DNA of 11,911 bases from UBA1715 sp045600045 (lineage in GTDB: Bacteria; Bacteroidota; Bacteroidia; Bacteroidales; UBA1715), in the NCBI GenBank assembly GCA_045600045.1, contig JAZRXD010000053.1:1-11911 (forward strand), given 5' to 3'. A program made the position numbers and the translations under genes. Positions 1 to 6,000 of this stretch are shown one piece after another (the stretch's first letter is position 1; every line of letters starts with the position of its first letter). Below the pieces are notes generated by a model that worked only from the letters and a program-made list of their open reading frames with translations, was not told the origin of the DNA and did not search any database.

Positions 1-1
1 T

Positions 2-73
2 AAACTGCTTTTTTCTTCTTTCTTCAGTCAATGCGTTTGTATGGATTCTGGTAAAAGTTGCTGTAATAAATAG
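2..73 (+). CDS. Possible C-terminal fragment of an upstream gene, Cys-rich tail (ArsR-like regulator?)
   Basis: Reading from base 2 gives 23 codons and a TAG stop at 71-73. The peptide ends in SQCVCMDSGKSCCNK, with two pairs of cysteines. A metal- or arsenite-binding ArsR-family repressor with C-terminal cysteines would fit this spot, just upstream of an arsenic operon and its palindromic operator. The fragment is too short to show any fold, so the family is inferred from position and cysteine content alone. A second open frame (from base 3, stop at 129-131) reads as a hydrophobic peptide and looks less natural, but it is not excluded. The upstream sequence would settle it. Confidence 0.3.
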   Translation, partial: KLLFSSFFSQCVCMDSGKSCCNK

Positions 74-81
74 TTTCGTTT

Positions 82-113
82 TATGTTTGGTGAGTTATAA
101 TACAATGAATTTG
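82..113 (+). promoter_or_regulatory. Tentative promoter of the ars operon
   Basis: TGAATTTG at 106-113 matches the Bacteroidota -7 consensus TAnnTTTG except for the second base, and it is followed by CG as in other promoters here. A TATG at 82-85 lies 20 bp upstream at the usual -33 distance; a better TTTG at 86-89 is only 16 bp away. Transcription would start just before the palindrome at 125-140, which suits repression by a bound regulator. The match is weak. Confidence 0.3.
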
Positions 114-124
114 CGTTTTACTTG

Positions 125-140
125 TTCGTAATTTTACGAA
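125..140 (+). promoter_or_regulatory. Palindromic operator candidate before arsE (TTCGTAA-tt-TTACGAA)
   Basis: A perfect inverted repeat with 7 bp arms (125-131 and 134-140) and a 2 bp spacer lies 45 bp upstream of the arsE start codon. Its size, symmetry and AT-rich character resemble binding sites of dimeric winged-helix repressors such as ArsR/SmtB proteins. No such regulator gene is fully visible in the window, so the binding protein is an inference. The left arm and its flank recur before arsP at 1558-1578. Confidence 0.5.
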
Positions 141-184
141 ATACAAACAATAAAAATAATCGTTTAACTTAAATTTTTAAGCAA

Positions 185-433
185 ATGGAAATTAAAATCT
201 TAGGAACGGGCTGCTCTGGTTGCAAAGCCTTGTACGAAACGGTACAAAAAGCAACGGAAGAATTAAACATCTCTGCGAAAATCGTAAAGGAAGAGGATTT
301 GATGAAAATAATGGAATACAACGTAATGTCGTTGCCAGCTTTGGTAGTAGATGAACGTGTAGTGAGCAAGGGTCGTTTGTCGCTTACGGAAGTAAAAAGT
401 ATTTTGTCTAATCTTAAAATTGCTCTAAAATGA
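185..433 (+). CDS. arsE: ArsE-like small thioredoxin-fold protein (CxxC)
   Basis: An 82-residue protein of the small 'redox-active disulfide protein' / Thioredoxin_3 type. It has the redox motif C10-S-G-C13 directly after the first beta strand and a cis-proline candidate at P51 in SLPALVV, where thioredoxin folds carry it. There is no signal peptide or membrane segment, so it should act in the cytoplasm. In arsenic clusters of gut Bacteroides and of Shewanella this position is held by arsE, which is reported to work with arsF and arsG on aromatic nitro-arsenicals such as roxarsone. The likely job is to pass thiol reducing power to a partner. The stop overlaps the arsF start in an ATGA (430-433), which implies coupled translation. 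The fold is clear; the name ArsE rests mainly on gene order. Confidence 0.72.
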   Translation: MEIKILGTGCSGCKALYETVQKATEELNISAKIVKEEDLMKIMEYNVMSLPALVVDERVVSKGRLSLTEVKSILSNLKIALK

Positions 434-834
434 AAAAAATATCAATTATTTTACTCATGATGAGTATGCTGACTGTGGCTTGCGCCCAAAATTCAAAGAA
501 ACAAAACATTGTTTCAAATTCTATTGATGATGTGGTAGAGATATTGTATTTCCACGGCAAACAACGATGTGCTACTTGTCGTGCCATTGAGGAACAAACA
601 CGCAAGGTGGTAACAGAATATAACAATTCAAAAGTTAAACTGTACGTGATAGACATTTCTTTGAAAGAAAATGAGTCTATTGTTGAGAAATACGAAGTAG
701 CTTGGTCGACACTCATTTTAGTCAAGGATAATCTGCGAATTGATTTAACGGATATGGCGTTCTCTTATGCCCGCACCCAACCCGAGGAGTTTTGCCGTCA
801 ATTGAAGTCTGAAATTAAAAAACTACAACAATGA
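430..834 (+). CDS. arsF: ArsF-family thioredoxin-like lipoprotein
   Basis: A 134-residue protein with a Lys-Lys start, a hydrophobic core (residues 5-17) and a lipobox-like LTVAC with the lipidation candidate C18, so it is probably exported and membrane-anchored. Residue -3 of the lipobox is Thr, slightly off consensus. The mature part is thioredoxin-like with C47-A-T-C50 in HGKQRCATCR, the hallmark of the family annotated as nitrophenyl compound nitroreductase subunit ArsF. Where thioredoxins have a cis-proline, this protein reads AWSTLIL (91-97), so that proline seems absent. A further cysteine is C122. It overlaps arsE by 4 bp and arsG by 4 bp (831-834). With arsE it is thought to reduce nitro-arsenicals. 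An exported location would instead fit delivery of reducing power outside the cytoplasm, and the sequence alone does not decide between these. Confidence 0.72.
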   Translation: MKKISIILLMMSMLTVACAQNSKKQNIVSNSIDDVVEILYFHGKQRCATCRAIEEQTRKVVTEYNNSKVKLYVIDISLKENESIVEKYEVAWSTLILVKDNLRIDLTDMAFSYARTQPEEFCRQLKSEIKKLQQ

Positions 835-1541
835 TGGATTCGATTCAAAATTTACTTAACAACGGTTCTTTTCCCGTTCTCACCGCTTTCTTACTAGGAC
901 TGCTCACGGCTATCAGTCCTTGTCCTTTAGCGACCAATATCACCGCAGTGGGTTATATATCGAAAAACATTAACAACAATCGAAAAGTATTGGTCAACGG
1001 ATTGCTTTATACTTTGGGCAGAATATTGAGTTATACTGTTTTAGGTGTAATTCTACTCATTATTCTACATCAAGGATTAAGCCTTTTCCATATTCAGAAG
1101 AACTTGGCTTATTTTGGAGGCGTTGCCCTAGGCCCGTTGTTGGTACTGATAGGTTTGTTTATGCTGTTTGGTCACAAACTGCAGTTGCCTAAAATGAGAT
1201 TAGGGATATCAGGTGAAAAACTTTCGCAAAAGGGAAGTTTGGGTGCTTTATTGCTCGGAGCCTTGTTTGCCATGGCATTTTGTCCCACAAGTGCAGTGTT
1301 CTATTTTGGCGGACTCATACCATTGGCGGCAAGCGAAACGGGCGGTTTTTTGTTACCTGCGGTTTTTGCCATAGCCACTGCTCTGCCAGTGATTATTGTT
1401 GCATTCATTCTTGCTTTTAGTGTTGGCAGTCTGGGAGCATTTTATGGAAGGATACAAACTTTGCAAAAAGTGATGAATGTGATTGTGGCAGGACTTTTTA
1501 TCGTCATCGGGTGCTACTATTGCCTGTTGCTAATGATGTGA
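831..1541 (+). CDS. arsG: ArsG-family CcdA-like membrane transporter
   Basis: A 236-residue integral membrane protein with about six hydrophobic segments (roughly 15-38, 55-78, 93-114, 137-165, 172-198, 213-234). It belongs to the CcdA/DsbD transmembrane superfamily: SPCP with C31 in the first segment and AFCPT with C151 in the fourth match the pair of membrane cysteines that CcdA and DsbD use to carry electrons across the membrane. The ArsG branch is annotated as an efflux permease for aromatic aminobenzyl-type arsenicals. The start at 831 overlaps the arsF stop; a second in-frame ATG at 834 is an equally possible start and removes only one residue. A 45 bp gap separates it from arsP. Whether it exports arsenicals, carries reducing equivalents, or both, cannot be told from sequence. 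Confidence 0.73.
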   Translation: MMDSIQNLLNNGSFPVLTAFLLGLLTAISPCPLATNITAVGYISKNINNNRKVLVNGLLYTLGRILSYTVLGVILLIILHQGLSLFHIQKNLAYFGGVALGPLLVLIGLFMLFGHKLQLPKMRLGISGEKLSQKGSLGALLLGALFAMAFCPTSAVFYFGGLIPLAASETGGFLLPAVFAIATALPVIIVAFILAFSVGSLGAFYGRIQTLQKVMNVIVAGLFIVIGCYYCLLLMM

Positions 1542-1557
1542 TTTTATTTAAATATAA

Positions 1558-1578
1558 TGTTCGTAATTTAACAAACAA
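1558..1578 (+). promoter_or_regulatory. Partial copy of the ars operator before arsP
   Basis: TGTTCGTAATTT (1558-1569) is identical to 123-134, and ACAAACAA (1571-1578) is identical to 143-150. Only the right arm of the upstream palindrome is missing between these two blocks. The site lies 8 bp before the arsP start codon in the only sizeable gap of the cluster. It may be a weak half-site or a relic of a duplicated operator. Confidence 0.35.
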
Positions 1579-1586
1579 GTATAGAT

Positions 1587-2555
1587 ATGATACAGAAATT
1601 TGCAGATTGGTTAGTTTATGAAATATTAAAAATTGAGGCTGCCTCTAAATTAGGCGAGTCAGTCAACTTTTTCTTTTACGATAGCATCAAAATTTTGCTC
1701 TTGCTGTTTGTAATCAGTGTAGTGATGGGCGTTATCAATGCCTATTTTCCCATTGACCGCCTTCGGAATTATATGAACAAGCACAAGCTATATGGTTTTC
1801 AGTATTTATTGGCATCAGTTTTTGGAGCCATCACACCATTTTGTTCCTGCTCGTCTATACCGCTTTTTATTGGATTTGTAAAGGGTGGTATTCCATTGGG
1901 AGTAGCCTTTTCTTTTTTAATCACCTCGCCTTTGGTCAATGAGGTAGCGGTGGCGATGTTTTTGGGTTCGTTTGGTTTGAAAGTGACTTTGGTGTACGTT
2001 GTGGCTGGCATATTGCTCGGCACAGTAGGCGGTATGATGTTAGGACGCTTGCATTTGGAGCCACTGTTGAGTGATTGGGTATTCAATTTGCAAAAACAAA
2101 ATATAAAAGAACAAGCAGCGTGGACCTCTTCGCAAACTTCGTTTCTCAAGCGACTGCCTTCCATTATCAAAGAGAGTTGGTACATTGTAAAAGGCGTATT
2201 GATATACGTGTTAATAGGTATCAGCATTGGTGCTGGCATACATGGTTTTGTACCCGATGATTTCTTCAGCGGAGCCTTGGGTTCTGGTCAATGGTGGACG
2301 GTGCCGTTTGCAGTAGTACTTGCCGTACCAATGTATTCCAATGCAGCTGGTATTATTCCACTCATTGAAGCCTTTGTACAAAAGGGCGTTGCGTTAGGTA
2401 CTGCCATTGCCTTTATGATGGGCGTGGTAGGACTCTCTCTTCCCGAAGCTACGCTGCTCAAGAAGGTGATGACCTGGAAACTGATAGGTATCTTTTTCGG
2501 CACAATAACACTTTTCATTATCATCAGTGGATGGCTGTTCAATTGGTTGTTGTAG
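1587..2555 (+). CDS. arsP: ArsP-type organoarsenical permease (Pfam PF03773 family)
   Basis: A 322-residue membrane protein with about eight hydrophobic segments and a hydrophilic cytoplasmic loop near residues 155-197. Family hallmarks are TPFCSCSSIPLFIGF with C86 and C88, SPLVNEV at 114-120, VPMYSNAAGIIPLIEA in the second half and LSLPEATLLKKV near the end. The two halves have the related layout expected of this permease family. Characterised ArsP proteins (for example from Campylobacter jejuni) export trivalent methylated and aromatic arsenicals, which suits a position after arsEFG. Some members of the family have no known substrate. The gene is full length, starts 45 bp after arsG and ends at TAG, followed by a weak AT-rich inverted repeat (AGATAAA 2554-2560, TTTATCT 2571-2577) and then the hairpin terminator at 2713. 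Confidence 0.8.
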   Translation: MIQKFADWLVYEILKIEAASKLGESVNFFFYDSIKILLLLFVISVVMGVINAYFPIDRLRNYMNKHKLYGFQYLLASVFGAITPFCSCSSIPLFIGFVKGGIPLGVAFSFLITSPLVNEVAVAMFLGSFGLKVTLVYVVAGILLGTVGGMMLGRLHLEPLLSDWVFNLQKQNIKEQAAWTSSQTSFLKRLPSIIKESWYIVKGVLIYVLIGISIGAGIHGFVPDDFFSGALGSGQWWTVPFAVVLAVPMYSNAAGIIPLIEAFVQKGVALGTAIAFMMGVVGLSLPEATLLKKVMTWKLIGIFFGTITLFIIISGWLFNWLL

Positions 2556-2712
2556 ATAAAGTATAATAGTTTTATCTTGCCATAAGTAGCATATTTGCAA
2601 TAACCAATGCCAATATATATTCGTGATAAATTCTCGAAAAAGCATACAACATTTCAAAATCATATGTTTATTATATCAATTTGCATTAACAATGGTATTT
2701 TGTCAACAAAAT

Positions 2713-2744
2713 AACGGCGTAACTCTTTTGAGCTACGCCGTTTT
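2713..2744. terminator. Bidirectional intrinsic terminator between arsP and dnaK
   Basis: AACGGCGTA (2713-2721) pairs perfectly with TACGCCGTT (2734-2742). After one A/C mismatch the stem continues for three more pairs to a TTTT loop (2726-2729). On the plus strand it runs into TTTT; on the minus strand it is followed by a T-rich tail (TTATTTTGTT). It lies between two convergent genes and can end both transcripts. The remaining bases of 2556-2764 hold nothing else I can support. Confidence 0.85.
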
Positions 2745-2764
2745 CATAAATGCGGGTTATGATA

Positions 2765-4672
2765 TTATTTTACCTCTTCAAAGTCAACGTCAGTTACTTC
2801 GTCACCGCCGTTGTTATTGTTTTGTTGTTGTCCTGCATTTGGATTTCCTTGTGGTCCGCCTTGTGCTTGGCCTGCATTGTACATATCTTGAGAAGCTGCT
2901 TGGAACACAGTGTTCAACTCTGCCATTGCGGCATCAATACCTGCAATGTCTTGTTTACTGTGTGCATCTTTCAATTTTGCCAACGCACCTTCAATTTGAG
3001 ACTTTTTGTCGGCTGGCAATTTGTCACCAAGATCTTTCAATTGTTTTTCTGTTTGGAAAATCATTGAATCTGCCTGGTTCAATTTGTCGATTTTTTCTTT
3101 TTCTGCCTTATCTGCTGCTTCGTTAGCTTTTGCTTCCTCGCGCATACGTTTGATTTCATCGTCGCTCAAGCCTGATGAAGCTTCAATTCTAATACTTTGT
3201 TCCTTGCCTGTACCTTTATCTTTTGCCGATACGTTCAAGATTCCGTTCGCATCAATATCAAATGTTACTTCAATTTGAGGAACACCACGTTGTGCTGCTG
3301 GAATACCGTCCAAGTGGAAACGACCGATAGTCTTGTTGTCTTTTGCCATTGAACGTTCACCTTGCAATACGTGGATTTCAACTGATGGTTGGTTGTCAAC
3401 TGCAGTTGTGAATGTTTCGGATTTCTTAGTTGGAATTGTAGTGTTGGCTTCGATAAGTTTTGTCATCACACCACCCATTGTTTCAATACCCAACGAAAGT
3501 GGAGTTACATCCAACAACAACACGTCTTTTACTTCACCTGTCAACACACCACCCTGAATAGCCGCACCAATTGCAACAACTTCGTCTGGGTTAACACCTT
3601 TTGAAGGAACTTTGCCGAAGAATTTTTCTACTGCTGCTTGAATAGCTGGGATACGAGTAGAACCACCAACCAAGATTACCTCGTCAATTTCGTTTGTACC
3701 AAGACCAGCTTGTGTTAACGCAGTTTTACAAGGATCGATTGTACGTTGTACCAAATCATCAACTAATTGTTCGAATTTCGCACGTGTCAATGTACGAACC
3801 AAGTGTTTTGGAACACCGTCAACTGGCATAATGTATGGCAAGTTGATTTCGGTAGAAGTTGTATTAGACAACTCGATTTTTGCCTTTTCTGCAGCTTCTT
3901 TCAAACGTTGCAATGCCATTGAATCCTTGCTCAAATCGATTCCGCCATTGTCGTTTTTGAATTCTTGTACCAACCATTCAATAATACGTTGATCGAAATC
4001 ATCACCACCAAGGTGAGTATCTCCAGCAGTTGCTTTTACTTCAAACACGCCATCGCCAAGTTCAAGTATAGAAACATCGTGCGTACCACCACCACAGTCG
4101 AACACAACAATCTTCATATCTTTATTTGTCTTGTCCAAACCATAAGCAAGAGCAGCAGCTGTTGGTTCGTTCACAATACGTTTTACCGTTAAGCCAGCTA
4201 TTTCACCAGCTTCTTTTGTTGCCTGACGTTGAGCATCGTTAAAGTAAGCAGGAACAGTTATAACAGCCTCTGTAACATCTTGTCCAAGATATTCCTCGGC
4301 AGTTTTCTTCATTTTTTGAAGAACCATTGCAGAAATTTCTTGTGGAGTGTACAAACGACCATCAATATCAACACGAGGAGTATTGTTGTCACCTTTCACA
4401 ACTTTGTAAGGCACACGAGCAACTTCACTTGATAATCTATCGTATGTTTCGCCCATGAAACGTTTGATAGAGAACACTGTTTTATTAGGATTGGTGATAG
4501 CCTGACGTTTTGCAGGATCTCCAACCTTACGTTCGCCATTGTCGATGAAACCAATGATAGAAGGTGTTGTACGTTTACCTTCGCTATTTGGAATTACGAC
4601 TGGTTCGTTTCCTTCCATAACCGCAACACACGAATTCGTGGTTCCTAAGTCAATTCCTATTATCTTTCCCAT
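2765..4672 (-). CDS. dnaK: Chaperone protein DnaK (Hsp70)
   Basis: A 635-residue, full-length Hsp70. The ATPase domain shows IDLGTTNS (7-14), a conserved K70, a second phosphate loop at FDCGGGTHDVSIL (191-203) and VGGSTRIP (335-342). The interdomain linker is DVLLLDVTP (383-391), followed by the substrate-binding beta domain and a helical lid. A Gln/Asn/Gly-rich stretch (about 601-623) precedes the typical tail EVTDVDFEEVK. It folds and protects cytoplasmic proteins in ATP-driven cycles with DnaJ and GrpE, neither of which is in this window. The phosphate loop carries C193 and H198 where Escherichia coli has Leu and Phe; His there is common in Bacteroidota as far as I recall. It is the last gene of the minus-strand run and has its own upstream control region. 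Confidence 0.97.
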   Translation of the reverse strand: MGKIIGIDLGTTNSCVAVMEGNEPVVIPNSEGKRTTPSIIGFIDNGERKVGDPAKRQAITNPNKTVFSIKRFMGETYDRLSSEVARVPYKVVKGDNNTPRVDIDGRLYTPQEISAMVLQKMKKTAEEYLGQDVTEAVITVPAYFNDAQRQATKEAGEIAGLTVKRIVNEPTAAALAYGLDKTNKDMKIVVFDCGGGTHDVSILELGDGVFEVKATAGDTHLGGDDFDQRIIEWLVQEFKNDNGGIDLSKDSMALQRLKEAAEKAKIELSNTTSTEINLPYIMPVDGVPKHLVRTLTRAKFEQLVDDLVQRTIDPCKTALTQAGLGTNEIDEVILVGGSTRIPAIQAAVEKFFGKVPSKGVNPDEVVAIGAAIQGGVLTGEVKDVLLLDVTPLSLGIETMGGVMTKLIEANTTIPTKKSETFTTAVDNQPSVEIHVLQGERSMAKDNKTIGRFHLDGIPAAQRGVPQIEVTFDIDANGILNVSAKDKGTGKEQSIRIEASSGLSDDEIKRMREEAKANEAADKAEKEKIDKLNQADSMIFQTEKQLKDLGDKLPADKKSQIEGALAKLKDAHSKQDIAGIDAAMAELNTVFQAASQDMYNAGQAQGGPQGNPNAGQQQNNNNGGDEVTDVDFEEVK

Positions 4673-4710
4673 AGTAATATGTTTTTAAATTCTAAATTGT
4701 TTGTCCCGCT

Positions 4711-4736
4711 ATTGTCAATGATTATGCCACGACAAT
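4711..4736 (-). promoter_or_regulatory. Candidate dnaK promoter: sigma-54-like element in an inverted repeat
   Basis: On the minus strand TGGCA (4729-4725) is followed after 6 bases by TTGA (4718-4715). This has the -24/-12 spacing of sigma-54 promoters (TGGCA-N6-TTGC) with A in place of the final C. The element is framed by ATTGTC (4711-4716) and GACAAT (4731-4736). A start near 4703 would leave a leader of about 30 bases. No good TAnnTTTG element is visible here, unlike upstream of recA. The departure from the -12 GC keeps this tentative. Confidence 0.35.
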
Positions 4737-4790
4737 TTTCACAAAAATTGAGGTAATTGTGTCATACAACATAACTATGCTACAATAAAA

Positions 4791-4817
4791 TTGGCAGAAA
4801 GACTGACAATTAGGCAG
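4791..4817. promoter_or_regulatory. Inverted and direct repeats upstream of dnaK, possible regulator site
   Basis: TTGGCAG (4791-4797), five bases, then CTGACAA (4803-4809) form a 7-5-7 inverted repeat with one mismatch. A related TTAGGCAG (4810-4817) follows as a direct repeat. They lie about 65-90 bp upstream of the sigma-54-like element, in the range of enhancer sites, and could equally bind a heat-shock regulator. The rest of the gap 4673-4861 shows no gene. Confidence 0.35.
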
Positions 4818-4861
4818 AGATGGAATCAGTTACAAGAAAAAGTAATTCGATTTACCCCGAA

Positions 4862-5989
4862 TTAATATTCCTTTATTATATTGTACAACGTATCGCGCTC
4901 GATTGGTGTTCGATTGCTTTCTTTTATAAGCGTAACCATTTCATCTTGCGTCAAGACTGGTTTTGTTTCCACAGAACCTGCCATAGAATAGATTTTCGTG
5001 GAATCGTTGATTGTTCCGTCAAAATCGTCCACTCCATAGTCTAATGTGATTTGTGAGAAATCTTTTCCCAACATCGGCCAATATACTTTTAAGTGCGGAA
5101 TATTATCCAAGAACAAACGCGTTATCGAAAAATTCTTCAAATCTTCGGTCCAAGGCAATTCTCGTTCTATGCCAAGAACATTATTTTCCTTTTTATATTT
5201 TAAAGGAATAAATGCGTTAAATCCATGTGTTTCATCTTGTAACGTACGCAAACGATTCAAATGGTCAACTCGATGAGCATACGTTTCTCGATGACCATAC
5301 AAAATCGTTGCATTCGTTTCTATTCCAAGCTTATGAGCTTGACGATGAATTTCCAACCAATCGGAACTTTTTGTCTTCGATGGACATATCTCCGCACGAA
5401 GTTTCTCATCGAAAATTTCGGCACCGCCACCTGGCATTGCAGCCAAACCACTTTCCTTCAGTTTTGTCAAGACTTCAACACTCGTCAAGTCATTCAATTT
5501 TGCCATATATTCAATCTCTACTGCTGTGAAAGCCTTAATGTAAACGTGCGGCAAAATTTGTTTTACCAAACGAAGCAAATCACAGTAATATTCGATTTTT
5601 CGTGTTGGATGGCAACCTCCAACAATATGAACTTCAGTCAATGCCTGCGGAGGTATTGTTTTTAGCTTTTCCGCAATTTCCTCAATAGAATATTCCCAAC
5701 TTTCAGAATCTTTTTCCTCGCGGTAATACGAACAAAATTTACATTTATGCACACATACGTTTGATGGTTCAACATGAATGTTTTTGTTGAAAAAAACCTT
5801 ATTACCAAATTTTTGGTTTTTTACATAATTAGCCAACATACCGACGAAATTCAAATCTGCTTTTTCGTACAATAGCAAAGCATCGTCGCACGAAATTCGT
5901 TCGTTTTGAAAAACTTTTTCGGCAATAATCTGTAAATCTTTACCTATCGAGGCATTTAAGATAATATCCTGAAGTTCCAAAGAATCCAT
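4862..5989 (-). CDS. mqnE: Aminofutalosine synthase MqnE (radical SAM)
   Basis: A 375-residue radical SAM enzyme of the CofH/MqnC/MqnE group. The iron-sulfur cluster motif is C79-x3-C83-x2-C86 in SNVCVHKCKFCSYYRE. EVHIVGGCHP (119-128), MPGGGAEIF (185-193), TNATILYGH (225-233) and DNIPHLKVYWPMLG (295-308) match MqnE as I remember it from other Bacteroidota. MqnE joins a SAM-derived radical to 3-[(1-carboxyvinyl)oxy]benzoate to make aminofutalosine, an early step of the futalosine route to menaquinone in the cytoplasm. The related MqnC (cyclisation step) is the main alternative, but the VHIVGG and PGGGAE context favours MqnE. It starts 11 bp after the helicase stop, so the two are probably co-transcribed. 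No other menaquinone gene is in the window. Confidence 0.88.
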   Translation of the reverse strand: MDSLELQDIILNASIGKDLQIIAEKVFQNERISCDDALLLYEKADLNFVGMLANYVKNQKFGNKVFFNKNIHVEPSNVCVHKCKFCSYYREEKDSESWEYSIEEIAEKLKTIPPQALTEVHIVGGCHPTRKIEYYCDLLRLVKQILPHVYIKAFTAVEIEYMAKLNDLTSVEVLTKLKESGLAAMPGGGAEIFDEKLRAEICPSKTKSSDWLEIHRQAHKLGIETNATILYGHRETYAHRVDHLNRLRTLQDETHGFNAFIPLKYKKENNVLGIERELPWTEDLKNFSITRLFLDNIPHLKVYWPMLGKDFSQITLDYGVDDFDGTINDSTKIYSMAGSVETKPVLTQDEMVTLIKESNRTPIERDTLYNIIKEY

Positions 5990-6000
5990 TTCTCAATCTA

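Noticed and set aside
2554..2577. AGATAAA/TTTATCT inverted repeat at the arsP stop, considered as a terminator
   Set aside because: The stem is all AT except one pair, the loop is long and no T tract follows. The strong hairpin at 2713 is the better terminator.
2623..3126. Plus-strand open frame of 167 codons opposite the dnaK 3' end
   Set aside because: It runs through the hairpin terminator and antisense to dnaK, with a Cys/Leu-rich composition typical of antisense reading. No family features.
4820..5665. Several plus-strand open frames opposite mqnE
   Set aside because: They are antisense shadows of a well-conserved radical SAM gene, without recognisable domains or start signals.
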